DNA of 64,000 bases from Streptacidiphilus jiangxiensis (lineage in GTDB: Bacteria; Actinomycetota; Actinomycetes; Streptomycetales; Streptomycetaceae). Positions within the stretch are counted from its first letter, which is position 1; each line of letters starts with the position of its first letter. The notes beneath the pieces were generated by a model. The model saw nothing but the letters and a program-made list of their open reading frames with translations, was not told the origin of the DNA and searched no databases. The position numbers and the translations under genes were made by a program. Location: assembly GCF_900109465.1 (NCBI RefSeq), contig NZ_FOAZ01000011.1, positions 1-64,000 of the forward strand, written 5' to 3'. Positions 16,156-26,100 of this stretch are shown here, piece by piece.

Positions 16156-18267
16156 TCAGGATTCCGTGGACGGGCCGGTCGGCTCGGTCCCGTCGGCCGA
16201 CGCGGACTCGGCCGGAGCGATCACGGCGAGCAGGTCGTCCATGGAGACGGTGCCGCCGGGGACGACCTTGAGCTGGGCCACCGTGCCGTCGTGGGGGGCG
16301 GTGATGACGTGCTCCATCTTCATCGCCTCCAGGACCAGCACGGCCTGACCGCGCTTCACCTGGTCGCCGACGGATGCCTTGACCAGGGTCACCGTGCCGG
16401 GCATCGGCGCGGTCAGGCTGCCGCCGTGGGCACCGGCGCCGCCGAGGGCGAGCTCAGCGATCGGGTCGTGGACGTGGCAGGCCCAGCTGTCGCCGTCACG
16501 GGAGAGCCAGACGGTGCCGTCGCCGTGGGCGGCCCCGTCCACGCCGCAGGCGAAGCCGCGGGTCAACCCGTCGACGGTGACGGCCAGTCGGCCCGCTCCG
16601 TCGACGAGATCGGTACGGGCCTCGGCGCGGACGAGCTCGCCGTCGCCGACGCGGACCTCGAAGGCGTGGTCGCCGCCGCCACGCAGCGGGCGGACCTGGA
16701 CGAGCACCGGCTCGGCGCCGGGCACGCGCAGGTGGTGTCGGGTCCACGCGGGCGTCCCGCCGATCCGCCAGCCGGTGGGCTGCGCGAACGGGTCGGTCCA
16801 GCCGGTGCCCCGGTCGGCCGGCGCCGGGGCGAGGGCCAGCTGGCGCAGCAGTGCGGCGGCCAGCAGCGGGAAGGAGTTATCCACAGGCTGGGCGGTGCCG
16901 GCTTGGCCGGTGTCGCCGGACGGGACTAGCGTCAGCTCCGGGTGGCGCTCGACCAGACCGGTGTCGAGACGCCCCGCGACGACGTCGGGATGAGAGATGA
17001 GCCGGCGCAGGTAGCCGGCGTTGGTGACGACCCCGAGAACCACCGTCTCGGCAAGGGCGGCGCGCAGCCTGCGCAGGGCGGTGTCCCGGTCGGGGCCGTA
17101 GGAGATGACCTTGGACACCATCGGGTCGTAGCTGGTGCCGACGACAAGCCCGGAGGCCAGTCCGGAATCCACCCGGACCCCCTCCCCTTCGGGCTCCTTC
17201 AGCAGCAGGACCCGCCCTCCCGAGGGCAGGAACCCACGGCTGGGATCCTCGGCGCAGATGCGCGCCTCGACGGCGTGCCCCGTGAGAGTGACGTCGGCTT
17301 GGGCGAAGGGGAGCGATTCGCCCGCGGCCACGCGGAGCTGCCACTCCACCAGGTCCAGGCCGGTGACCAGTTCGGTCACCGGGTGCTCCACCTGGAGCCT
17401 GGTGTTCATCTCCATGAAGAAATGAGAGGAGGGATCGGCCCCTGGGACGATGAACTCGACGGTGCCTGCGCCCGTGTAGCCGCAGGACTTCGCCGCACGC
17501 ACGGCGGCCGCACCCATCTCGGCGCGCGTGGCCTCGTCGAGGAGCACGGAGGGGGCTTCCTCGATCAGCTTCTGGTGGCGCCGCTGGAGGCTGCACTCAC
17601 GCTCGCCCAGGTGGACGACGTTGCCGTGCGCGTCGGCAAGGATCTGGATCTCGATGTGACGGGGGCGGTCGATCCACCGCTCCAGCAGGAGGGTGTCGTC
17701 GCCGAACGAGGTGCGGGCCTCGCGCCTCGCGGCGGCGATCTCCTCCGCCAGCCGGTCCGCCTCGCGGACCAGGCGCATGCCCTTGCCGCCGCCACCGGCG
17801 GACGGCTTGAGCAGCACCGGGAAGCCGATCTCGGCGGCGGCCGCGATCAGGGCGTCGTCGTCCAGGTCGTCGCCGCTGCTGCCGGGGACGACCGGGACGC
17901 CGGCGGCCTTGACGGCCTCCTTGGCGTTGATCTTGTCGCCCATCAGCTCGATCGCCTCGGCGGGCGGACCGATGAAGACCAGACCGGCCTCGGCGCAGGC
18001 GCGGGCGAAGCCCGTGTTCTCCGCGAGGAAGCCGTAGCCGGGGTGGACGGCCTGGGCACCGGCCCGCTTGGCGGCGGCGACCAGCTCGGCGCCGTCCAGG
18101 TAACTGTCGATCAGGACCGCCGTGTCGGCGGCGAGGACGTGCGGCGCGGAGGCGTCGGCGGCGCTGTGCACGGCGACGGAGCGGACGCCGAGCCGCTTCA
18201 GCGTGCGGATGACCCGGACCGCGATCTCGCCGCGGTTGGCCACCAGAACACTTTCGAACATAGGCAC
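16156..18267 (-). CDS. accA1: Acyl-CoA carboxylase alpha chain (biotin carboxylase + biotin carrier), likely methylcrotonyl-CoA
   Basis: 703-aa fused subunit. The biotin carboxylase domain (residues 1-450) shows ESVLVANRGEIAVRVIRT, the ATP-grasp glycine loop KPSAGGGGKGMRLV, HIEIQILAD, MNTRLQVEHPVTE and the AEDPSRGFLPSGG segment. A middle linker follows, then a biotinyl domain near the C-terminus with the biotin Lys in EAMKMEHV. It carboxylates biotin, which the AccD1 subunit uses on the acyl-CoA. Gene order with hmgL and acyl-CoA dehydrogenase identifies it as methylcrotonyl-CoA carboxylase in the leucine path. The start is a GTG (18267) with AGAGG nine bases upstream; an ATG two codons later is possible. 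Confidence 0.94.
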   Translation of the reverse strand: MPMFESVLVANRGEIAVRVIRTLKRLGVRSVAVHSAADASAPHVLAADTAVLIDSYLDGAELVAAAKRAGAQAVHPGYGFLAENTGFARACAEAGLVFIGPPAEAIELMGDKINAKEAVKAAGVPVVPGSSGDDLDDDALIAAAAEIGFPVLLKPSAGGGGKGMRLVREADRLAEEIAAARREARTSFGDDTLLLERWIDRPRHIEIQILADAHGNVVHLGERECSLQRRHQKLIEEAPSVLLDEATRAEMGAAAVRAAKSCGYTGAGTVEFIVPGADPSSHFFMEMNTRLQVEHPVTELVTGLDLVEWQLRVAAGESLPFAQADVTLTGHAVEARICAEDPSRGFLPSGGRVLLLKEPEGEGVRVDSGLASGLVVGTSYDPMVSKVISYGPDRDTALRRLRAALAETVVLGVVTNAGYLRRLISHPDVVAGRLDTGLVERHPELTLVPSGDTGQAGTAQPVDNSFPLLAAALLRQLALAPAPADRGTGWTDPFAQPTGWRIGGTPAWTRHHLRVPGAEPVLVQVRPLRGGGDHAFEVRVGDGELVRAEARTDLVDGAGRLAVTVDGLTRGFACGVDGAAHGDGTVWLSRDGDSWACHVHDPIAELALGGAGAHGGSLTAPMPGTVTLVKASVGDQVKRGQAVLVLEAMKMEHVITAPHDGTVAQLKVVPGGTVSMDDLLAVIAPAESASADGTEPTGPSTES

Positions 18268-18288
18268 TGGAGGTGACCTCTCGTCATG

Positions 18289-19956
18289 TCACATGCGGAA
18301 GACGCCGTACGGGCGCGGCTCGGGCAGGGGGGCGTTGGCACAGGCGCTCAGCGCCAGGCCGAGGACGGTCCGGGTGTCCATCGGGTCGATCACGCCGTCG
18401 TCCCAGAGCCGGGCCGTCGCGTAGTAGGCGTTGCCCTGGCGCTCGTACTGCTCGCGCACCGGGCGGCGGAAGTCCTCCTCCGCCTCGGTCGGCCACTCCT
18501 CGCCGCGCGCCTCCATCTGGTCGCGGCGCACCGTCGCCAGCACGGAGGCGGCCTGCTCACCGCCCATGACGGAGATCTTGGCGTTCGGCCACATCCACAG
18601 GAACCGGGGGGAGTAGGCCCGCCCGCACATCGAGTAGTTGCCCGCTCCGTAGGAGCCGCCGACGACCACGGTCAGCTTCGGCACCCGGGTGGTGGCCACG
18701 GCGGTCACCATCTTGGCGCCGTGCTTGGCGATGCCGCCCGCCTCGTACTTCTGGCCGACCATGAAGCCGGAGATGTTCTGCAGGAAGAGCAGCGGGATGC
18801 CGCGTTGGTCGCAGAGCTCGATGAAGTGCGCGCCCTTGAGTGCCGACTCGGCGAAGAGGATGCCGTTGTTGGCGACGATGCCGACGGGGTGGCCGTGGAT
18901 CCGGGCGAAGCCGGTGACCAGCGTGGTGCCGTACTCCGCCTTGAACTCGGCGAAGCGACTGCCGTCGACGATCCGTGCGATGACCTCGCGCACGTCGTAG
19001 GGGGTGCGCGAGTCGACGGGCACGGCGCCGTAGAGGCCGGCCGGGTCGACGGCGGGCTCCTCGGAGGGCTCGACGGTCCACGGGCGCGGCGCGCGCGGGC
19101 CGAGCTCGCCGACGATGGTGCGCAGGATGGAGAGCGCGTGACCGTCGTTCTCGGCCAGGTGGTCGGTGACGCCGGAGGTCTTGGAGTGCAGCTCGCCGCC
19201 GCCCAGCTCCTCGGCCGTGACGACCTCGCCGGTCGCGGCCTTCACCAGCGGCGGACCGCCGAGGAAGATCGTGCCCTGGTTGCGCACGATGACGGCCTGG
19301 TCGCTCATGGCCGGGACGTAGGCACCACCTGCGGTGCAGGAGCCGAGCACAGCGGCCAGCTGCGGGATGCCGGCAGCCGAGAGGCGGGCCTGGTTGTAGA
19401 AGATCCGGCCGAAGTGGTCCCGGTCCGGGAAGACCTCGTCCTGCATCGGCAGGAAGGCGCCGCCCGAGTCGACGAGATAGACGCAGGGCAGGCGGTTGTC
19501 GAGGGCGACCTCCTGGGCACGGAGGTGCTTCTTGACCGTCATCGGGTAGTAGGTGCCGCCCTTGACGGTGGCGTCGTTGGCGACGACCACCACCTCCCGG
19601 CCCGCGACCCGGCCGATGCCGGCGATCACGCCCGCCGCGGGCGCGTCCCCGTTGTAGAGGCCGTCGGCCGCGAGGGGGGCGAGCTCCAGGAAGGGGGAGC
19701 CGGCGTCGAGCAGCGTGTCCACGCGGTCGCGCGGCAGCAACTTGCCGCGCGAGGTGTGGCGCTCGCGGGCGCGGGCCCCGCCGCCGGCGGCGGCCGCGGC
19801 CAGCTTGGCGCGCAGTTCGTCGGCCAGCGCCTGGTGGGCCTCGGTGTTGCTCCGGTAGGAGTCCGAGGTCGGGTTCGCGGAGCTCTCCAGCCGCGGAGCG
19901 GCGGCCCGAGCCTGTGGGCTCGGGGGAAAGCCGGTGGGGAGTGGAGCGGGTGCCAT
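18289..19956 (-). CDS. accD1: Acyl-CoA carboxylase carboxyltransferase beta chain, likely methylcrotonyl-CoA
   Basis: 555-aa carboxyltransferase that moves CO2 from biotin to 3-methylcrotonyl-CoA. Crotonase-like halves are visible: N-terminal [59 protein letters not shown], the acyl-CoA-site [18 protein letters not shown], and in the C-terminal half [40 protein letters not shown], diagnostic of MCC-beta. The ATG at 19956 has AAAGGAG nine bases upstream; a TTG two codons earlier is too close to it. First gene of the operon, 21 bases before accA1. Probably repressed by the divergent TetR gene. Confidence 0.95.
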   Translation of the reverse strand: MAPAPLPTGFPPSPQARAAAPRLESSANPTSDSYRSNTEAHQALADELRAKLAAAAAGGGARARERHTSRGKLLPRDRVDTLLDAGSPFLELAPLAADGLYNGDAPAAGVIAGIGRVAGREVVVVANDATVKGGTYYPMTVKKHLRAQEVALDNRLPCVYLVDSGGAFLPMQDEVFPDRDHFGRIFYNQARLSAAGIPQLAAVLGSCTAGGAYVPAMSDQAVIVRNQGTIFLGGPPLVKAATGEVVTAEELGGGELHSKTSGVTDHLAENDGHALSILRTIVGELGPRAPRPWTVEPSEEPAVDPAGLYGAVPVDSRTPYDVREVIARIVDGSRFAEFKAEYGTTLVTGFARIHGHPVGIVANNGILFAESALKGAHFIELCDQRGIPLLFLQNISGFMVGQKYEAGGIAKHGAKMVTAVATTRVPKLTVVVGGSYGAGNYSMCGRAYSPRFLWMWPNAKISVMGGEQAASVLATVRRDQMEARGEEWPTEAEEDFRRPVREQYERQGNAYYATARLWDDGVIDPMDTRTVLGLALSACANAPLPEPRPYGVFRM

Positions 19957-19980
19957 CGCCAAGAGCTCCTTTGAGCCTGT

Positions 19981-20026
19981 GAACGATCGTTAACTTATAC
20001 GGGCCAGGTTAACGCTGCCTAACAGC
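19981..20026. promoter_or_regulatory. Candidate TetR operators between accD1 and the TetR gene
   Basis: The 88-bp divergent gap holds the perfect palindrome AACGATCGTT (19982-19991) followed by AAC, and GGTTAACGCTGCCTAAC (20008-20024). Both share the AAC/GTT arms expected of a TetR site. This is the only low-GC stretch between the genes. Operator assignment is inference. Confidence 0.5.
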
Positions 20027-20044
20027 TCTGTCTACGATGGCCCA

Positions 20045-20722
20045 ATGGCGAAGCCCTCGATTCCCTCTGATGCCTCGGCCGCGCCGTCGTCGGTCGCTGT
20101 CGCGGGCGGCGCCGGCATGGTGGCGGAGAACCCGCGCAGGGCGCAGATCCGTCGTGAGGCCGCCCGGCTCTTTGCCGAGCGCGGCTTCCTCGGCGTGGGC
20201 GTCGACGAGATCGGCCGGGCCGTCGGGATCAGCGGCCCCGGCCTCTACCGGCACTTCGCCGGCAAGGACGCCATGCTGGCCGATCTGCTGATCGGCATCA
20301 GCGAGCGGCTGCTCGACCAGGGCCGCCGCCGCGTCGACGGGGCCGACGACCCGAGGGCCGCGCTCGAATCCTTGCTCCAGGGCCATATCGACTTCGCCCT
20401 CGACGAGAGCGCGCTGATCACCCTGCACGACCGGGAGCTGCTGAACCTCCCGGACAAGGAGCGCCGCCAGGTGCGCAGCCTGCAGCGGCAGTATGTGGAG
20501 CTGTGGGTCGGCGTGGCCCGTGACGTCTTCCCCGGTCTCGGCGAGGAGGCGCGCCCGGCGGTCCACGCCGTCTTCGGGCTGCTGAACTCCACCCCGCACA
20601 GTGCCGCCGTCGGCCCCTCGGGCGCGGACCACCCGGCCGGTCGCGCGGCGATGGCCGAGCTCCTGCACCGGCTGGCCCTGGGCGCGCTGGGCGCCGCCGC
20701 CGAAACCGGTCCGACGGCGTAG
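20045..20722 (+). CDS. TetR-family regulator, probable repressor of the leucine-catabolism operon
   Basis: 225-aa one-component regulator. The N-terminal helix-turn-helix is AARLFAERGFLGVGVDEIGRAVGISGPGLYRHFAGKDAML (residues about 38-77). The C-terminal ligand domain begins FLXDLLIGISERLLDQGRRR-like with helices through LHRLALGALGAAA; its form (SACE_7040-like, ISGPGLYRHF) is that of TetR regulators found with acyl-CoA genes. Divergent from accD1 with only 88 bases between, so it likely senses an acyl-CoA intermediate. The ligand is not known. A small hairpin follows its stop. Confidence 0.87.
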   Translation: MAKPSIPSDASAAPSSVAVAGGAGMVAENPRRAQIRREAARLFAERGFLGVGVDEIGRAVGISGPGLYRHFAGKDAMLADLLIGISERLLDQGRRRVDGADDPRAALESLLQGHIDFALDESALITLHDRELLNLPDKERRQVRSLQRQYVELWVGVARDVFPGLGEEARPAVHAVFGLLNSTPHSAAVGPSGADHPAGRAAMAELLHRLALGALGAAAETGPTA

Positions 20723-20724
20723 GG

Positions 20725-20746
20725 CCTGTCCCGAGGATCGGACAGG
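20725..20746 (+). terminator. Short hairpin after the TetR gene
   Basis: 7-bp stem CCTGTCC/GGACAGG with an 8-base loop, three bases past the stop. A weak terminator, or a structure in the leader of the next gene. Confidence 0.45.
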
Positions 20747-20784
20747 AGGAAAGCAATCCGGCCCCTGCGGCCGTTGTCCTGCCC

Positions 20785-22383
20785 ATGCGGCAGATCGGTA
20801 GTCAGACTCCCAGCCCCGACGAGGAATTCGGCCCACCTTCAGGCGACCTTGTCCGGACCGCCCCTGTCCCGAGCGGGCCTGCCTCGGCCGACCCTGCCCC
20901 GACCGGGCCGGATGCGGCCGACCCAGCCCCGACCGGGCCTGATGCGGCCGGGTCCGTCCCGACCGGCGGCCTCGCTCCGCCCGAGCCCCAGCCGGAGCTC
21001 GGGCGGAGGCCGGATCTGGGTCACTGGTCGGCCGTGCCCCCACGCCGGACGGGGCTGCTCCTGGTGGCGCTCGCGGCGGGGTACGTGATGGCGGCGGTCG
21101 ACGCCACGGTCGTCAACGTCGCCGGTCCCGTGCTCCAGCACGGGCTGCGCTTGACGCTCTCCCAGCTCACCTGGGTGGTCGATGGCTACACCCTCGCGTT
21201 CGCCTCGTTGATGCTGCTCGCCGGCTCGCTCGCCACCCGCTTCGGGGCCCGCCGGACCTACCTGATCGGCATGGGGGTCTTCCTGCTGGCCTCGCTGGCG
21301 TGCGCGGTCGCCCCCGGCGGTGGAGTCCTGGTGGCGGCCCGGTTCGCGCAGGGAGTGGGGGCGGCGCTCTCCATGCCGAGCTCGCTCACCCTGCTGACCG
21401 CCTCGTTCGCGGACCCGGTCCGCCGGGCCCGGATGGTGGCGTTCTGGGCGGCGCTGGCGGCGAGCGCCATGGCGCTCGGGCCGATCGTCGGTGGTGTGCT
21501 CGTCGCCACCTGGGGGTGGCGCAGCATGTTCCTGCTGAACCTGCCCGTCGGCGTCGTCGGCCTGGTGCTGGCCGTCCGGTTGCTGCCGCGGCCGCCGGGG
21601 CGCGCTGTGCGGCCGGCCTGGGGTGGGCACCTGGCCGGGGCGGCGGCGTTGGCACTGCTCTGCTTCACGCTGATCCAGGGGCCGGTTCTCGGCTGGGGGT
21701 CGCCGCGGATCGCGGCGTCCGTGCTGGGCCTCGGGCTTGCGGTGCCTGCCTTCGTGCGGCATCTGCGACGCTCGGCCGCGCCCGTGCTGCCCGCCTCGCT
21801 CTTCCGCGACGCGACGTTCACGAGTGCCAACGTGCTGGGCTTCCTCTTCAATGCAGGCGCCTACGGCGGGCTGTACCTGCTGGGCCTCTTCCTGCAGGCC
21901 GCCGGGGGCGCAGGGGCGCTGCGTGCTGGGATGGAGCTGCTGCCCGCCACGGGCGTCTTCGTGATCGGCAACCTGCTCTGTGCCCGGCTGCTGCTCCGGG
22001 TCGGCGCGCGTCGCCTGGTACTGCTGGGGCTCGCGACCGCTGCGGCGGCGTCGCTGCTGTCGAGCCTCGTCTCGCCCGCCATGCCCTACGCCCTGCTCGC
22101 GGGGCTGGTGTCGGTGGGCAATCTCGGCATCGGCCTGGCGGTGCCCGCGGCGATGGCGGCCCTGGTCAATTCCGCCGGTGCGGAGCGGGCCAATCCCGCT
22201 TCGGCGGCCATGAACACCACCCGTCAGGTGGGGACGCTGGTCGGTGTCGCCCTGACGGCGATCGTGCTGGCGGCGACAGGGGAGCGCTGGTACGAGGCGG
22301 CATCCTGGTACTTCGCGATCATCGGCACCGCGTTCCTCGCGGGCCTGGCCCTCGCCGCGCGCTACCTGCGCCCCTCCTCCTAA
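20785..22383 (+). CDS. MFS efflux transporter, DHA2 (14-TMS) family
   Basis: 532-aa drug:proton antiporter type. Motif D1 (GYVMAAVDATVVNVAGP) and the loop WVVDGYTLAFASLMLLAGSLATRFGARRTYLIGM (motif A region) are clear; motif C appears as ALGPIVGGVLVATWGWRSMFLLNLPVG. About 14 membrane segments end in LAALALAARY. An unusual cytoplasmic N-terminus of about 85 residues carries Pro/Ala/Asp repeats (PTGPDAADPAPTGPDAAG) from a DNA tandem repeat (about 20860-20960); an internal start nearer the first helix (around 21034) would remove it. Substrate unknown. It follows the TetR gene on the same strand after a hairpin, so TetR control is possible but not required. Confidence 0.85.
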   Translation: MRQIGSQTPSPDEEFGPPSGDLVRTAPVPSGPASADPAPTGPDAADPAPTGPDAAGSVPTGGLAPPEPQPELGRRPDLGHWSAVPPRRTGLLLVALAAGYVMAAVDATVVNVAGPVLQHGLRLTLSQLTWVVDGYTLAFASLMLLAGSLATRFGARRTYLIGMGVFLLASLACAVAPGGGVLVAARFAQGVGAALSMPSSLTLLTASFADPVRRARMVAFWAALAASAMALGPIVGGVLVATWGWRSMFLLNLPVGVVGLVLAVRLLPRPPGRAVRPAWGGHLAGAAALALLCFTLIQGPVLGWGSPRIAASVLGLGLAVPAFVRHLRRSAAPVLPASLFRDATFTSANVLGFLFNAGAYGGLYLLGLFLQAAGGAGALRAGMELLPATGVFVIGNLLCARLLLRVGARRLVLLGLATAAAASLLSSLVSPAMPYALLAGLVSVGNLGIGLAVPAAMAALVNSAGAERANPASAAMNTTRQVGTLVGVALTAIVLAATGERWYEAASWYFAIIGTAFLAGLALAARYLRPSS

Positions 22384-22466
22384 CCGCCCCTCCGCCTGGC
22401 CGCCCCTCCGTCTGGCCGCCCCTCCCCTGACCGCCCCTCCGTCTGGCCGCTCCTCCGTCTGGCCGC
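22384..22466. repeat. Tandem ~16-bp repeats (CCGCCCCTCCGTCTGG)
   Basis: Five to six degenerate copies of CCGCCCCTCCGTCTGG directly after the MFS stop. Non-coding. Confidence 0.75.
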
Positions 22467-22467
22467 C

Positions 22468-22530
22468 CCTCCTCCTTTAGGTCCCTCCTCCTCGCGGGGT
22501 CGGTCCGGGGACCTACGACCAAGGAGGAGG
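22468..22530 (+). terminator. Large hairpin after the MFS gene
   Basis: CCTCCTCCTT plus TAGGTCCC pairs with GGGACCTA plus AAGGAGGAGG, an 18-bp stem with a 5-base bulge (CGACC) and a 22-base loop. Position after the MFS stop suggests a terminator or an insulating structure before the next gene. Confidence 0.6.
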
Positions 22531-22620
22531 CCCCGCCGGGACCGCCGCCCGGTGCGGACGGGAACACCGGGCGGCACTCTGGTGCTGACCCAGAGGTCGG
22601 CGGACGCGGGAGGATGCACG

Positions 22621-23088
22621 ATGGCTAAGCAGGAACTACTGGATCTGGTCGCGCAGGCGAAGAGCGGTGCCGTGGTCACCCTCAAGCGGGACGGCAGGCC
22701 CCAGCTCTCCAACGTGAGCATCATCTTCGAGTCGGACGCACGGGGCGGTCCGGACGCCGAGGGCGGTCCGGACGGCGTCGGTGGGCTGATCCGGTTCTCG
22801 ACCACGGCGGACCGGGCCAAGGTGGCCAACCTGCGCCGTGATGCCCGGGTCAGCCTCTACGTGACCCGGCCGGACTTCGGTGGCTACGCGGTCGTCGAGG
22901 GAACGGCCGAGCTCACCCCGGTCTCCGCGGCGCCGGACGACGCGACGGTCGACGAGCTGGTCGAGGTCTACCGGCGCATCGCCGGGGAGCACCCGAACTG
23001 GGACGAGTACCGCGCGGCCATGGTCGCCGACCGTCGGCTCGTGGTGCGCATTCCGGTGGAGCGGGTCTACGGCTGGGGTGGATGGTGA
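22621..23088 (+). CDS. PPOX-class (pyridoxamine 5'-phosphate oxidase-fold) F420/flavin-dependent protein
   Basis: 155-aa split-barrel protein of the FDOR/PPOX class. Visible parts are the N-terminal helix and strand LLDLVAQAKSGAVVTLKRDGRPQLSNVSIIFE, RFSTTADRAKVANLRRDARVSLYVTRPDFGGYAVVEGTAELTPV and a C-terminal RLVVRIPVERVYGWGGW. This layout is typical of the F420-dependent family TIGR03618. An acidic insertion (DARGGPDAEGGPDGVGG) interrupts the second and third strands. It probably binds F420 or flavin and reduces a small molecule; the substrate is unknown. It lies between hairpins and the ABC exporter, and seems to be a single gene. Confidence 0.8.
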   Translation: MAKQELLDLVAQAKSGAVVTLKRDGRPQLSNVSIIFESDARGGPDAEGGPDGVGGLIRFSTTADRAKVANLRRDARVSLYVTRPDFGGYAVVEGTAELTPVSAAPDDATVDELVEVYRRIAGEHPNWDEYRAAMVADRRLVVRIPVERVYGWGGW

Positions 23089-23128
23089 CCGCGAGCAGCA
23101 GGGGCCGATGTAAGCCCCCAATGTGGCA

Positions 23129-23158
23129 TGGACAGCTGACCATCGAGAAGATTAGTAT
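23129..23158 (+). promoter_or_regulatory. Promoter of the fused ABC exporter, probable leaderless start
   Basis: TGGACA (23129-23134) and TAGTAT (23153-23158) with 18 bases between. The predicted start of transcription falls at about 23165-23167, on the ATG itself, and no ribosome-binding site is visible upstream, so the mRNA is likely leaderless. The -10 overlaps an inverted repeat TTAG-TATCG-CTAA (23152-23164), a possible repressor site. Confidence 0.6.
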
Positions 23159-23166
23159 CGCTAAAT

Positions 23167-26100
23167 ATGTCTCAGGCTCATAAGTCTCAGGGGGAAGTCG
23201 CAGCCCCCTCCACCAGTACAGGCGCCGGGCGCCAGGCCGGGTGGGTGCGTCGGCTGAGCGGCTATGCCTGGCGCTACCGCACCAACGTGCTGCTGTCCTT
23301 CGGTGCCTCGCTCCTCGGCATGGCGATCAGCGCCCTGGTGCCGCTGATCCCGCGCCACATCATCGACGACGTCATCACCACCCACAGCAGCTCGCTCGCC
23401 CCGTGGGCGATCGCCCTGATCGGGGCCGCGGTGCTGGTCTTCCTGCTGACGCTGGTCCGCCGCTACTGGGGCGGACGCCTGGCCATGGACGTCCAGCACG
23501 ACATGCGGCAGGACCTGTTCGACTCGCTGACCCGGCTGGACGGGGTCAAGCAGGACGGCCTCGACACCGGTCAGGTCGTCGGCCGGGCCACCTCCGACCT
23601 GCAGATGATCGTCGGCCTGCTCTCGATGCTGCCGATGATGACCGGCAACATCCTGATGTTCCTGCTGTCCATCGTGGTGATGCTCTTCCTGTCACCGCTG
23701 CTGACGCTGATCGCCCTGGCGATGGCGCCCGCGCTGTGGTGGTTCGCCTCGCTCAGCCGCAAGCGGCTCTTCCCGGCGACCTGGTCGGCGCAGCAGGAGT
23801 CCGGCCGGGTGGCCGGCGTCGTTGACGGCGCCGTCTCCGGCGTCCGGGTCGTCAAGGGGTTCGGGCAGGAGGAGCAGGAGCTGGCCCGCCTCGAATCGGC
23901 AAGCCGCCGCCTCTACGCCAGGCGACTGCGCGGCATCCGCCTGAGCGCCCGCTACAGCCCGGCCATGCAGGCGATCCCGGCCCTCGCCCAGGTGGCCGTG
24001 CTGGCACTCGGCGGCTGGCTCGCCGTGCGCGGTCAGGTGACCCTCGGCACCTTCGTCGCCTTCTCCACCTACGTCGCCCAGATGACCGCCCCGGTGCGCA
24101 TGCTCACCATGCTGCTCACCGTGGGCCAGCAGGCGCGCGCCAGTGTCGAGCGGGTACTCCAGTTGATCGACGAGCGCCCGGTGATCAAGGAACGCGCCGC
24201 CGCGATCGACCTTGAGCTCGACGAACTCGACAGCCTCGACCGCCTCGGCGGCATCGGTGACCTCGACAGCCTGGACGGGCTGGACGGCCTGGACGAGATC
24301 GAAGGCCTCGGCCGGCCCGCCGCCGTCGCCTTCGAGAACGTCGACTTCTCCTACCCCACCTCCGCCGAGCCGGTGCTGCGGGGCCTCGATCTCAGCCTCA
24401 GCGCCGGGGAGACCGTGGCGCTGGTGGGCGCCTCCGGCTCGGGCAAGTCGACCGTCGGCATGCTCGTGCCGCGGTTCTACGACGCGACCAGCGGCACCGT
24501 GCGCGTGCACGGGCACGACGTCCGCGATCTCACGCTGCGCTCGCTGCGCGCCGCGATCGGCATCGTGCCGGAGGACAGCTTCCTGTTCTCCGAGTCGGTG
24601 CGCACCAACATCGCCTACGGTCGCCCCGACGCGACCGAGGAGGAGGTGCTCGCCGCAGCCCGCGCCGCGCAGGCGGACGGCTTCATCCAGGAGCTGCCCG
24701 AGGGCTACGACACCGTCGTCGGCGAGCAGGGCCTGACTCTCTCCGGCGGGCAGCGGCAGCGCGTCGCCCTGGCTCGGGCGATCCTGGCCGACCCGCACAT
24801 CCTGCTGCTGGACGACGCCACCTCGGCGGTCGACGCCCAGGTGGAGGCGGAGATCCACGAGGCCCTGCGCGCGGTCATGGCCGGACGAACCACTCTGCTG
24901 GTCGCGCACCGTCGCTCCACGCTCCAGTTGGCCGACCGCATCGGCGTTCTCGACCGCGGGCGCCTCGTCGACCTCGGTACCCACGAGGAGCTGGACGAGC
25001 GCTGTCCGCTCTACCGGTCCCTGCTGACCGACCCGGACGCGATGGCCGGGGACATTCGTGCCGCCGATCCGGCCGCACAGATCCTCACCGACTCGCTTCT
25101 CGCCGCCGAGCTGGCGGACGCCGTCCGGGGCCCGGCGGCCCAGGCCGCCGCCGACGCCACTCCGGCTCCGCCGGCCGACGCCACTGTCAACGGCACCGCC
25201 GTCAGCCGCACCGTCGTCAACGGCGCCACTGTCGACGGCACCGCCCTCGACCGGGTCCCCGTCGACCGGGTCCCCGTCGGGGTCGGTGTGACGCCGGAAC
25301 TGTGGGACCGCGAGCGCTACCCGGAGCCCGACCCGGACGCCCCGCCCGCCGCCAACCGCTCCGCCGCGGCCGGCGGACACCCGGGCGGCCCCGGCGGCAT
25401 GCACTCGGCGATGGGCGCCATGGCCGCCACGCCCGAGTTGCTGGCCAAGGTCGCCGCGCTGCCTCCGGCGAACGAGACCCCGCAGATCCCGCTGGAGGAG
25501 GCCCGCCGCCCGGATCCGCAGTTCAACGTTCGCCGGATGCTGGCGCCGTTCAAGGGTCCGCTGCTGCTGGCCCTGCTCCTGGTGGCGCTGGACGCGCTCG
25601 CCTCCCTCGTGCTGCCGATCCTGATCAGGCACGGCATCGACGACGGCGTGAGCAAGGCGGCGGGTGGCGCGGTCGCGCTCGTCTCGCTGATCGCCCTGGG
25701 CGTCGTCATCGTCGACTGGGCTGTGCAGACGGCCGAGACACAGGTCAGCGGCCGCACCGGTGAGCGCGTCCTGTACGGGCTGCGGGTGAAGATCTTCGCG
25801 CACCTGCAACGGCTCGGCCTCGACTACTACGAGCGCGAGCTCGGCGGCCGGATCATGACGCGCATGACGACGGACGTCGACGCCCTGACGTCGTTCCTGC
25901 AGACCGGGGTCGTCACCGCCGTGGTCAGCCTGCTCACCTTCTTCGGCATCTTCGTGGTGCTGCTGGTCCTGGACGCCGGTCTGGCGCTGTACGTCTTCGC
26001 GGTGCTGCCGGTGCTGATCGTGGCGACGCTGGTCTTCCGGGCCAAGTCGTCGAAGGTCTACCAGCTGGGCCGGGAGAAGGTCAGCACGGTCAACGCCGAC

